NCBI GenBank assembly: GCA_030429725.1
Contig: JAUIEX010000013.1
Span: forward strand, 1-41,884
DNA: 41,884 nucleotides
From: Alphaproteobacteria bacterium
GTDB lineage: Bacteria; Pseudomonadota; Alphaproteobacteria; Rickettsiales; UBA8987
Direction of reading: 5' to 3'
A model generated the notes under the pieces. The model did not search any database and had not been told where the DNA came from. It was given only the letters and a program-made list of their open reading frames with translations. Shown here piece by piece: positions 8,834-16,690 of the stretch (position 1 is its first letter; the number at the start of each line of letters is the position of its first letter). A program made the position numbers and the translations under genes.

Positions 8834-9714
8834 CGAACCGGATTTTGCTTGTGGATGATGAGCCGCTGAACCTGGAGATCATGAATGATTATCTGGAAGA
8901 TTTACCCTATCAGCTGATTATTGCGGAAAGCGGCGATCGGGCACTTTCCATTCTGGAGAAAGACCAGAATTTTGACCTGATTCTGCTGGATCGCATGATG
9001 CCGGGGAAAAACGGCGTGGAAGTGTTGCAGGAACTCAAAGGAAATGAAAACACGAAGCGTATTCCGGTGGTGATGCAAACCGCTGCCGATGAGGAAAAGC
9101 AGATTGAGGAGGGTATTGAAGCGGGTGCGTTTTATTACCTCACCAAGCCTTATTCGGAAATGGTGCTGCGTTCCATCGTGCAATCGGCGTTGAAGGACAG
9201 GAAGGCCGAGCAGGATTTATTGAATGATCTGGATCGCCACGCGGCGGCCATGGCACATCTGGAATATGGCACATTTAAAGTGAAAACCATTGACGAGGCG
9301 CGGGCGGTTGGAATGGCTGTGTCCTTCTGTTTTCCGCGCCCGGAAGAGGTCTATATGGGGCTTTCCGAGCTGATGGTGAATGCGGTTGAGCACGGCAATT
9401 ATGGCATTTCCTATCTGGAGAAGAAAACCGCCTTGCTGGCCGGTACGTGGGAGGCAACATTGGAGCGTGCCGCCAATAAACCGGAAGTGGCGGAGAAATA
9501 TGTGGATATTCTTGTCACGCAGACGGAGAAACGTACCAAAGTGGAAATCAAGGATCAGGGCGCCGGGTTCGACTGGAAGCAATATATGGCTTATTCCCCC
9601 AACCGCGCGACCGACCCGAACGGGCGGGGCATTGGGGTTTATGCCGTGCATGCTTTTGACACTATCAATTATCATGGCGCCGGCAATCATGTGGTGGTGA
9701 CAGGGAATCACTAG
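8830..9714 (+). CDS. response regulator with receiver plus RsbW-like ATPase output domain
   Basis: A 294-residue cytosolic protein. Residues 1-120 form a receiver: acidic DDE at 9-11, phospho-acceptor Asp54 in LLDRMMPG, and Lys106 in TKPY. Residues about 150-294 form a GHKL/HATPase_c_2-type domain like anti-sigma kinases: N box SELMVNAVEHGNYG, G1 box IKDQGAGFDW, and a G2 box in NGRGIGVYAVHAFD. There is no DNA-binding domain and no PP2C phosphatase domain. The output is therefore probably protein phosphorylation or sequestration of a partner, as in RsbW/SpoIIAB-type switches. No STAS antagonist or sigma factor gene lies nearby. The 4-base overlap with the kinase gene makes a dedicated two-component pair likely. 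Confidence 0.88.
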   Translation: MTNRILLVDDEPLNLEIMNDYLEDLPYQLIIAESGDRALSILEKDQNFDLILLDRMMPGKNGVEVLQELKGNENTKRIPVVMQTAADEEKQIEEGIEAGAFYYLTKPYSEMVLRSIVQSALKDRKAEQDLLNDLDRHAAAMAHLEYGTFKVKTIDEARAVGMAVSFCFPRPEEVYMGLSELMVNAVEHGNYGISYLEKKTALLAGTWEATLERAANKPEVAEKYVDILVTQTEKRTKVEIKDQGAGFDWKQYMAYSPNRATDPNGRGIGVYAVHAFDTINYHGAGNHVVVTGNH

Positions 9715-9715
9715 G

Positions 9716-9776
9716 CTCTGTTGTGATTTGGAGTGATATTTTGCCATGAAACTGATTGTGCCAAATAACCACAGAG
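9716..9776. repeat. imperfect inverted repeat between convergent genes
   Basis: Arms CTCTGTTGTGATTTGG (9716-9731) and CCAAATAACCACAGAG (9761-9776) pair at 14 of 16 positions around a 29-base loop. They sit directly after the stop of the receiver-ATPase gene and before the end of fmt. A bidirectional terminator or mRNA-stabilising hairpin is plausible; there is no clean T-run right after the arm. Confidence 0.5.
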
Positions 9777-9834
9777 AATTTCTTAAAAAGAGCGCTATTC
9801 CTCCCTGCAAAAGATTCTTTTTTCTTTAGCAGAA

Positions 9835-10821
9835 TCAGTCACGCGGCAAACTAGCTCCTGTTATGGTAACAGTGCCCAGCGTGCCCCCTTGCGATAAGGG
9901 GCAGCCGCGCAAGAACTCAGCGGCCTGCAATATTCTTCCCCCGCCGCGTTGCAATCTGTTTAACTGCAAGGCTCCCTTGCCGCATTGAATGGTGAGGGGC
10001 GTGGTGGAAATAATTGTTCCGGGTGCGAAACCAGTCTTTCCTAAAGCAGAAATGCTGGCCTTGTGAATGCGCAGCCGCTCTGCCTTCGGGGGTGTTTCGG
10101 TGGGTGTGTAATATTCCGTCCAGGCCACGGGAAAAGGAGAAAATGCCCGGATATGGCGCTCAATCTCCTCGGCGGTTTGATGCCAGTTGATGGCCGCCAT
10201 CTCTTTGGTGATTTTCCCGGCATAGGTGATGCCCTCGGTGGCTTGCGGCGTGTGCGGTGCGGTGCCCTGCTCCACGGCCACCAGCAGCTTCAACAGCATT
10301 TGTGCCCCCAGTTGCGCCAGATGGTCATGCAGCTGCCCGGCGGTTTCCGTGCCCTGAAGCGGCACGACAGTCTGCGCTAAAATAGCGCCCGTATCCAGCC
10401 CCTCATCCATCTGCATCAGGCACATGCCGGTTTCTTTATCCCCGTGCAGGATGGGATATTGTATGGGTGCCGCACCACGCCACCGTGGCAGCAAGGAGGG
10501 GTGCAGATTGATGCAGCCATAAGGGAACATTTCCAGCACTGCCTTGGGCAGCAACAGCCCATAAGCCGCCACCACGGCCACATCTGCGCCAAGGGCGCGC
10601 ATTTCCTGCTGCACTGACTGCTGTTTCAGGCTGGTGGGTGAAAAAACCTTAATATTCAGCGCCTCCGCTGCCTGTTGCACGGCGCTGGGTTGCAGCTTTT
10701 TGCCCCTTCCGGCCGGGCGCGGCGGTTGGGTATAGGCGGCCAGAACCTCATGCCCTTCCGCCACCAGCTGCTGCAGGCCGGGCACGGCAAAATCCGGGGT
10801 TCCCATAAAAATAATTTTCAT
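9835..10821 (-). CDS. fmt: methionyl-tRNA formyltransferase
   Basis: This 328-residue enzyme transfers a formyl group from 10-formyl-tetrahydrofolate to initiator Met-tRNA. Visible are the N-terminal IIFMGTPDFAVPGL, the active-site segment INLHPSLLPRWRGAAPI, and the MQMDEGLDTGAI segment, all characteristic of Fmt. The C-terminal OB-like domain is present. ATG 10821 is preceded by AGAAAGG; a GTG three bases earlier is a poorer choice. In many bacteria fmt follows def (peptide deformylase); no def is adjacent here. It converges on the receiver-ATPase gene and diverges from the small gene at 10951. Confidence 0.96.
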   Translation of the reverse strand: MKIIFMGTPDFAVPGLQQLVAEGHEVLAAYTQPPRPAGRGKKLQPSAVQQAAEALNIKVFSPTSLKQQSVQQEMRALGADVAVVAAYGLLLPKAVLEMFPYGCINLHPSLLPRWRGAAPIQYPILHGDKETGMCLMQMDEGLDTGAILAQTVVPLQGTETAGQLHDHLAQLGAQMLLKLLVAVEQGTAPHTPQATEGITYAGKITKEMAAINWHQTAEEIERHIRAFSPFPVAWTEYYTPTETPPKAERLRIHKASISALGKTGFAPGTIISTTPLTIQCGKGALQLNRLQRGGGRILQAAEFLRGCPLSQGGTLGTVTITGASLPRD

Positions 10822-10899
10822 CACCTTTCTCTAACCCGCAGCGGAAAGAATCGCCAGTATTTCCTGAAAAATGGGGACGGGCGGAAAAACACGGCAACG

Positions 10900-10914
10900 T
10901 TAAGCTTTTGTTAA
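10900..10914 (+). promoter_or_regulatory. candidate CtrA binding site (TTAA-N7-TTAA)
   Basis: TTAAGCTTTTGTTAA matches the TTAA-N7-TTAA consensus of the alphaproteobacterial cell-cycle regulator CtrA. It lies in the divergent region between fmt and the gene at 10951, 36 bases before that start. A GANTC site (GATTC, 10919-10923) follows immediately. The presence of chpT in the same window supports a CtrA pathway, but a single match can arise by chance. Confidence 0.4.
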
Positions 10915-10950
10915 GCCTGATTCTTTAGAATGGAAGAAAGAGAGGATATT

Positions 10951-11364
10951 ATGACCGTTGTTGCCGCCAGCGCCAGCCCGATTTACATACAAGAACTGAT
11001 TGATCTGGGCTATACGCCCATGGTGGATGTTCCGGGTGCGGGTTATGCCGTTTTCATCACAGGGCAGAGCGCCGTGATGATTGGGGACGGCGATACCGGC
11101 GTGATGAGTGTTAGCTCTGAAGATTATACAGATTTACTAACTAAGATGCGCCCGGAAGGCGTTGATCAAACGACGGCGGATGCGGTACTAAAAGCAAATC
11201 CTGATATCGTAGCACAGCATAGAATTAATCCACTACATGTGATTGCGGTGGAGGCAGACATGATCGACCGAACCACCGGCAAGCTGAGGTTCCCCAACCC
11301 GAAAAAAGTGGCGGCTGACAGCATAGTAGCCGGAGAGGTGGCCGCGCGTGAGACCGAACTTTAG
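10951..11364 (+). CDS. small protein of unknown function
   Basis: A 137-residue protein that I do not recognise. I start it at ATG 10951, with AGAGGA upstream, rather than at the ATG at 10930. It is mildly acidic with no membrane segment. The N-terminal 60 residues look like alternating strands and helices (IYIQELIDLGYTPMVDVPGAGYAVFI), then Gly/Asp turns (GDGDTGVM). The C-terminus is helical. The upstream region holds a candidate CtrA box and GANTC site, so cell-cycle control is possible. No neighbour suggests a function. Confidence 0.65.
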   Translation: MTVVAASASPIYIQELIDLGYTPMVDVPGAGYAVFITGQSAVMIGDGDTGVMSVSSEDYTDLLTKMRPEGVDQTTADAVLKANPDIVAQHRINPLHVIAVEADMIDRTTGKLRFPNPKKVAADSIVAGEVAARETEL

Positions 11365-11450
11365 GCCAGAACAGCCTCGAAACTCCTTCAGAAATTTCAT
11401 CACAAAACCCGCATGACGAAAGCGTGCCACTTCGCTAAACTGCGTGTTGT

Positions 11451-11729
11451 ATGTCTTACGTTGCCGCAATTTTACGCCAGGAGGGCGCAAAGGGGGTGTT
11501 TTACATCACCGGCGCGGATGATACCGGGCTGGCGGCGTGGTTTTACCTGCGCGTGCCGCCCTTAAAGCGCGACACATTCCGCAAGCTGCCGCTGGATGAA
11601 AAACTGGATCTGACGGAATGGGGGCAGGTGCTGAAATCCGGCTATGGCCGCCATTCCACGCAGAAAGTGCGTGACGAAATGCAGACTTTATATGGCTTTA
11701 AACATCAAACCACCGCGGCGGAGGGATGA
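11451..11729 (+). CDS. small protein of unknown function (92 aa)
   Basis: A 92-residue protein starting MSYVAAILRQEGAKGVFYI, without a recognised domain. It has a compact composition with aromatic and charged residues (WFYLRVPPLKRDTFRKLP) and a basic C-terminal half (SGYGRHSTQKVRDEM). Codon choice matches the surrounding genes. There is no Shine-Dalgarno sequence. Instead ATGACG (11413-11418), 17 bases, and TAAACT (11436-11441) put the start of transcription about 2 bases before the ATG, so the mRNA may be nearly leaderless. It converges on addB. The function is unknown. Confidence 0.65.
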   Translation: MSYVAAILRQEGAKGVFYITGADDTGLAAWFYLRVPPLKRDTFRKLPLDEKLDLTEWGQVLKSGYGRHSTQKVRDEMQTLYGFKHQTTAAEG

Positions 11730-11765
11730 TAAGTTGACATGCCCCGGCAATGAAAATATTCGCGC

Positions 11766-14636
11766 CTAAGCCTGTTTTTCCCGCGCCAGATGGGCGTAAT
11801 CGTTATATTTTGGCAGATTTTCCGGATCCGGGCAGCTTTCATAGGGCTGATCCGGTTGCGCATAGCGGTCAATCAGCGCTTCAAGATGCTCCATGGCCTG
11901 CCTGATCAGCTCCGGCCAGGCATCCTCCTCCGGCATTGTGGGGCAAATTTCTTCCTTCTGCTTCTTCATCACCTGCCAATAGGCGGCGTGCCATGCCGTT
12001 TGGTTGGGATGTTCCGCCTGCATCAGCCATAATAATAAGGGCAACTGAAGTGCCGTGCCATTCTTCAGCTCTGATTGATAAGGCGCCCTGCCGGTTTTGT
12101 AATCCACGATGCGGGTGATTTTCGCGCCGCTTTCAACGCGATCCGCCACCCCTTTTAGGGAATAGGTGCTGCCTTCATGCTGCAGATCACGCTGCATCTT
12201 CCGTTCCGGCAGCACGGTGGGGTAAAGCGCCCGCGCTTCTTCATCCAGCGCAATGAAAAGCGGCAGCACGGCCTGTAACTCCAGCTGTATCAGCGTGGCA
12301 TCGCTTGCGGCAAGCTGGCGGCGGGTGATCTGCTTGTCCCAGAGTTGCAGCATCCGGCTGTGTGCGGTGGTGGGTAGCGGCGGTGAGGTTTGATCATTGC
12401 GCCAGTGCGTGTAATCCTCCAGCAGGCGATGCAGCAGGCTTCCTTTTTCAGCGGTGTCCAGCGGCGGGTTGACAGGTTTCAGCTTTTTCAAACCCAGCAC
12501 GCGCTTGGCATAAAACCCATAGGGGTTCTGCCGCCAGCCATCAATTTCCGTGACGGAAAATTCAGTGGGGCGGGCGGCAAGCGGCGGACAGGCGGCGGCT
12601 TTTTCCATGAAGGGTTGATGGTTATCTTCACCGGCATCGTGCCATGATGGGCGGGGTGGTGTGATGCATGGCAGCGCTTCAAGGCCGGCGGTTCGCGCCG
12701 CCAGATTCACCCGCGCCAGAAAGCGGGATGGCAGCCGTATTTGCCCATCCACCTGAAGGCTGCGGGTCATTATCACAAAAGGCTGCGCCGCCAGCATGGT
12801 AAAATCCAGCGCCGCCAGTCCGATAACGTGATCCGGGTTGGCCAGCCCGGTTTCCGCCCGCATCCGGCGGTTCAGCCAGGGTGCTTCTTCTGCAGCCGGC
12901 CAGCCCCCTTCTTCCATATTGGCCAGCACCACCAGATCGGCGCCTAACAATCGCCCTTCCCGCGCGGGCAGGGCACGAATGGCGGTGTGTGCCGCCGGTG
13001 TCCGTTTGGCATCCATCCCCTGTAATGCGGCATCAAGTAATTGCGCGGCATCATTCCGGGTGAGGGCAGGGTAGCATTGCAGCCAGCCCGTCAGCCAGCT
13101 TTGTAACTGTTCGGTGAGATCCTTTTTCATTGCCGTTGCCGGGCAGAATGCCTCAAACACTGCCAGCAATTGCTGCGCCCAGCGCGGCAAATTTTCGGGC
13201 GGGGAGAGTTCCCGGCGCAGCGCCTGGGCTAAGGTGGAAAGCATTGCCGTTAACGGGACGGGTGGCGGGTTGGCGGTATCATGCCGTTCAATGAGCGTCA
13301 TCAGCCCGGCCACCCCGGGAGGGGCGCGTCTTTGGCGCAGAATATCCCGCTCCAGCCAGCGCGTGGCTTCGTCGTTAAAATGAGGCTGTGCCGGGTGACT
13401 GAGAAGTGCCAGAATCGCCTCCGGCGCTTCCTCCATCACCAGCAACGCTATGGCGTGAAGCAGGATGACACCCTCCGGCGTTTCTCCCCAATGCGGCACG
13501 AAGGGTGTATCCAGCGCCCTGCCATGCTGCGCCAGCGCGGCTTCCAGCAGGGGAATAAACGCTGCCTCTTCGGTGATAATCAGGGCGTTGGCGGCACCCT
13601 TTTCCAGCGCCTGATCCACCAGGGCGGCAATAGCCTGCGCCTCTTCCATGCGGCTTTTCGCGGCCATCGTTTGAAGCCCTTCAAAGGCATGTGTGGAATA
13701 AGCTTTATCGGCCATGGGAGTTTCAGCAATGCGCAGGGCATCACGCAGCATGGCCACCCGCTCCCGCATCAACTCTGTGCTGTCTTCCTCCGCGCACCAA
13801 TGTGAAATATCTTCCCGCTTCCAGCCATGGGTTGCCATGAGTGTGGCCAGCGCGGCCTGCGGGTGTTGAGCGCCATCGGCCGCCCGTGGCAGCATCTGCC
13901 ACGCCGCATCTGCCATGGTTTCATCCGTCCCCGGCAGCACCAAAGCGCCGTGCTTGCTGCGGCCAATGGCCGCCATTAAGGCGGCATGTCCGGCCACCGC
14001 CCCGGTGGAGCCGGCCAGAATAACGGGCGCTTGCGGCGGATGTTCCTGCCAATGTGCAGCCAGCAGGCGCTGGGTGGCGTGGCGCTGTGTCCAGGGCAGC
14101 GCCCAGCCTTCCCCGGCCTGACGTTGCGGCCAGATTTTCGCCACCTCACGCAGCAGGGAAAGCTGCAATTCTGCCGCGTCGGACGCCACGTCCGGTAAAT
14201 AGGGGATCAGCTTTGCCACCGGCACTTCGTCCCGCGCGGCCTGATCCAGCAAAGTGCCAAGCGATTCCGCCAGCGCATGCTGCTCCATAACGGAAGGTGC
14301 CAGCCCCTGCAATTTCGCCCAGCTTTGCACCATTTCCGCCTGCCACTGCGCGGCCTGCTCATTCGTCAATAAGGGCGGAAGCTGCGCCACTGAAGCTGCC
14401 GCCACACCCTGTTTTATCAGGAATAACCCATCCATATCATCCAAAGGTTGCAGCTGCGGCATCAGCAGTGCTTCTTTGCCGGCCATCACAAAAAGCAATT
14501 GCTCTAATTCACGGCAGGCGCGGCGGGTGGGTAACAGCAAGGTGCAGCCTGAAAGCCGCGTGCCGTGGCGCGTCAACAGCCCGCGCGCCAACCGGGGGAG
14601 AAACCCCTCACCGGGTAAAATATGATACAAAGCCAT
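11766..14636 (-). CDS. addB: double-strand break repair protein AddB, alphaproteobacterial type
   Basis: A 956-residue protein resembling the AddB subunit of the AddAB helicase-nuclease that processes double-strand ends for RecA loading. The N-terminus has the FLPRLARGLL and TLLLPTRRACRELEQ region typical of the alphaproteobacterial AddB group. The middle has the inactive-helicase type segment ADLVVLANMEEGGWP. Near residue 840 the RecB-like nuclease motif IVDYKTGRAP is visible. Length fits the family. addA usually follows addB in alphaproteobacteria, but here the next gene downstream is a convergent small gene, so AddA must be encoded elsewhere. ATG 14636 has no clear Shine-Dalgarno sequence. 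Confidence 0.87.
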   Translation of the reverse strand: MALYHILPGEGFLPRLARGLLTRHGTRLSGCTLLLPTRRACRELEQLLFVMAGKEALLMPQLQPLDDMDGLFLIKQGVAAASVAQLPPLLTNEQAAQWQAEMVQSWAKLQGLAPSVMEQHALAESLGTLLDQAARDEVPVAKLIPYLPDVASDAAELQLSLLREVAKIWPQRQAGEGWALPWTQRHATQRLLAAHWQEHPPQAPVILAGSTGAVAGHAALMAAIGRSKHGALVLPGTDETMADAAWQMLPRAADGAQHPQAALATLMATHGWKREDISHWCAEEDSTELMRERVAMLRDALRIAETPMADKAYSTHAFEGLQTMAAKSRMEEAQAIAALVDQALEKGAANALIITEEAAFIPLLEAALAQHGRALDTPFVPHWGETPEGVILLHAIALLVMEEAPEAILALLSHPAQPHFNDEATRWLERDILRQRRAPPGVAGLMTLIERHDTANPPPVPLTAMLSTLAQALRRELSPPENLPRWAQQLLAVFEAFCPATAMKKDLTEQLQSWLTGWLQCYPALTRNDAAQLLDAALQGMDAKRTPAAHTAIRALPAREGRLLGADLVVLANMEEGGWPAAEEAPWLNRRMRAETGLANPDHVIGLAALDFTMLAAQPFVIMTRSLQVDGQIRLPSRFLARVNLAARTAGLEALPCITPPRPSWHDAGEDNHQPFMEKAAACPPLAARPTEFSVTEIDGWRQNPYGFYAKRVLGLKKLKPVNPPLDTAEKGSLLHRLLEDYTHWRNDQTSPPLPTTAHSRMLQLWDKQITRRQLAASDATLIQLELQAVLPLFIALDEEARALYPTVLPERKMQRDLQHEGSTYSLKGVADRVESGAKITRIVDYKTGRAPYQSELKNGTALQLPLLLWLMQAEHPNQTAWHAAYWQVMKKQKEEICPTMPEEDAWPELIRQAMEHLEALIDRYAQPDQPYESCPDPENLPKYNDYAHLAREKQA

Positions 14637-14685
14637 GCTTATGGCTTAGGTGATTTTACGGCGGGGGGAAAGCCCATAAAAAACG

Positions 14686-14714
14686 CTGACAGTGCCGCGC
14701 AAATGGCTTAAGCT
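14686..14714 (+). promoter_or_regulatory. candidate promoter giving a leaderless pheA mRNA
   Basis: CTGACA (14686-14691), a 17-base spacer and TAAGCT (14709-14714). ATG 14721 follows after exactly 6 bases, so the A of the start codon would be the first transcribed base. No Shine-Dalgarno sequence is seen. Predicted by eye. Confidence 0.5.
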
Positions 14715-14720
14715 GTGAGC

Positions 14721-15563
14721 ATGGGTGAATCACGCGACATTATTGCTTTTCAGGGGGTGGCCGGCGCGCATTCCGACATGGCCTGTCAGATCGCCTACCC
14801 CTATCACACCACACTGCCCTGCCATACATTTGAGGATGTGTTTACCGCTGTGGAGGAGGGAAAGGCCGCGCTGGGGCTGATTCCGATTGAAAATTCCTAT
14901 GCCGGGCGCGTGGCGGAAATTCACCAGCTGCTGCCGCACACCAACCTGCATGTGGTGGGGGAATATTTCCACCCGGTGCGCCATCATTTAATGGCACCCA
15001 AAGGGGCGAAGATTGCCGGGCTGGAGGCGGTATATTCCCACCAGCAGGCGCTGATGCAATGTCAGAAAAAGCTTATTGCCATGGGTGTCAAACGGGAACT
15101 TTTTTCTGATACTGCCGCTGCGGCGCAGAAAGTGGCGGAAGAGGGCAACCCGGCTCACGGCGCGGTGGCAAGCACGCTGGCGGCGGAGCTTTACGGGCTG
15201 GAAATTCTGGAGGAAGATATTCAGGATGCGGATGATAATCGCACCTTATTTCTGGCTTTTTCCAAAGAGCCTTATGACATAACCGGCCGGGAGGAAACCA
15301 TCCTCACCAGCCTGATTTTTACCACGCGGAACATTCCGGCCGGGCTTTATAAGGCGCTGGGCGGCTTCGCCACAAACAATGTTAACCTGCTGAAATTAGA
15401 AAGCTATATTCCGGATTACCATGCCGGCACGGCGCAGTTCTTCATCACGCTGGAAGGCAACCCCGAACAGCCCCATGTGCAGCGTGCACTGGAGGAATTA
15501 GGCTTCTTCACCGCCAGCCAGCACTGGTTGGGCGTCTATCCGGCCTCCGACTTCCGCCGGTAA
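14721..15563 (+). CDS. pheA: prephenate dehydratase
   Basis: A 280-residue monofunctional PheA that should convert prephenate to phenylpyruvate in phenylalanine synthesis. The catalytic domain runs from about 5 to 180 (IAFQGVAGAHSDMA, GLIPIENSYAGRV). An ACT regulatory domain follows (about 193-275), with IPAGLYKALGGFA and LLKLESY in place of the GALV and ESRP motifs; ESY is a form I associate with alphaproteobacterial PheA. The TRF catalytic motif reads NRTLF at 173-177: the threonine (175) is kept but the following arginine is leucine. Start ATG 14721 is chosen over GTG 14715 because the promoter would put transcription start on this ATG. It diverges from addB. Confidence 0.93.
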   Translation: MGESRDIIAFQGVAGAHSDMACQIAYPYHTTLPCHTFEDVFTAVEEGKAALGLIPIENSYAGRVAEIHQLLPHTNLHVVGEYFHPVRHHLMAPKGAKIAGLEAVYSHQQALMQCQKKLIAMGVKRELFSDTAAAAQKVAEEGNPAHGAVASTLAAELYGLEILEEDIQDADDNRTLFLAFSKEPYDITGREETILTSLIFTTRNIPAGLYKALGGFATNNVNLLKLESYIPDYHAGTAQFFITLEGNPEQPHVQRALEELGFFTASQHWLGVYPASDFRR

Positions 15564-15572
15564 ATGTCGCTT

Positions 15573-16586
15573 TTAAAGCTTCTCCAGCAGGTCGCTGAGG
15601 CGGGTGGCGGGGCGGCCGCCCAGATATTGGATCACTTCGGCGGCGCACAGGCTGCCAAGCTTGCCGGCCTTTTCCAGCCCCATGCCGTTTAAGTAGCCAT
15701 AAAGGAAGCCGCTGGCGTAAAGATCGCCGGCGCCGGTGACGTCAAACACGGTTTCCACCTTCACCGGGTCAATCACATGCATTTCACCGTTGCTGAGGAT
15801 GGTGCTGCCTTTTTCACTGCGGGTGATGGCGGCAATCACGCGCTTCTGGCTGAGTTTGGCCAGTATTTTACGCAGATCTTTCTCATCCATCAGCGCTTCA
15901 ATTTCATGCTCATTGGCGAAGAAAATATCCACCTTCTCCAGCAGCTCCAGAAAGTCCGCCTTGTGGCGCTGCACGCAGAACGGGTCTGACAGGCTGAAGG
16001 CAATTTCCGTGCCGTGGGCGCGCGCCATATCCATCGCCACATTGATGGCTTCCCGCGCCGAAGGGCTGTCCCAGAGATAGCCTTCAAAATAAAGCAGCTT
16101 GGCGGCTTTGATCTGCGCTTCATCGATATCGGTGTCGCTAATCTGCCCGGCAATGCCCAGATGGGTCACCATTGTGCGCTCCACCCGCGTGATGCCCTGT
16201 TGATTGGTTTCTTCCGTGACCATCACCAGGCAATGGGCGGTGGGCGCGCCCTCTTCCGGTGCGTCACTTTCAAACTGCACGCCGCTTTTGCGGATATCGG
16301 AGCGGAAAATCCGCCCGAACGCATCATGTTTCACCTTGCCCACAAAGGCGGCTGACCCGCCCAGCATGGCGTAACCCGCGGCCGTATTGGCGCAGGAGCC
16401 GCCGGAACATTCCGTGGAAGCGCCCATCAGCTTGTAAATTTCCCCGGCCATTTCGGCGTCCACCAGACTCATGGAGCCTTTCACCAGTTCCAGCTTTTCC
16501 AGAAATGCCACATCCTTATAGGCCAGAATGTCCACAATGGCATTGCCGATGCCCAGCAAATCAATGGTTTTGGCGTTGTCCGTCAT
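15573..16586 (-). CDS. adenosine kinase-like PfkB family sugar kinase
   Basis: A 337-residue ribokinase-fold kinase. The N-terminus (LLGIGNAIVDILA) and GGSCANTAAGYAMLGG match the PfkB signature 1 region. DVTGAGDLYASGFLYG (signature 2) carries the catalytic Asp and the anion hole. The sequence style is that of the adenosine-kinase branch found in alphaproteobacteria, which phosphorylates adenosine to AMP in purine salvage, but other nucleosides or sugars are possible. ATG 16586 has AGGAG upstream. The gene ends 9 bases from the end of pheA on the opposite strand (convergent). Confidence 0.88.
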   Translation of the reverse strand: MTDNAKTIDLLGIGNAIVDILAYKDVAFLEKLELVKGSMSLVDAEMAGEIYKLMGASTECSGGSCANTAAGYAMLGGSAAFVGKVKHDAFGRIFRSDIRKSGVQFESDAPEEGAPTAHCLVMVTEETNQQGITRVERTMVTHLGIAGQISDTDIDEAQIKAAKLLYFEGYLWDSPSAREAINVAMDMARAHGTEIAFSLSDPFCVQRHKADFLELLEKVDIFFANEHEIEALMDEKDLRKILAKLSQKRVIAAITRSEKGSTILSNGEMHVIDPVKVETVFDVTGAGDLYASGFLYGYLNGMGLEKAGKLGSLCAAEVIQYLGGRPATRLSDLLEKL

Positions 16587-16690
16587 AAGGCTGCTCCTGC
16601 GTGGGATGAATCTTTCAAAAACGCATCATAAAGCATGATTTTCGGCACACAAGCGGCTTGGCAACATCTCCCACGGCCTTTTTTGCCCAC

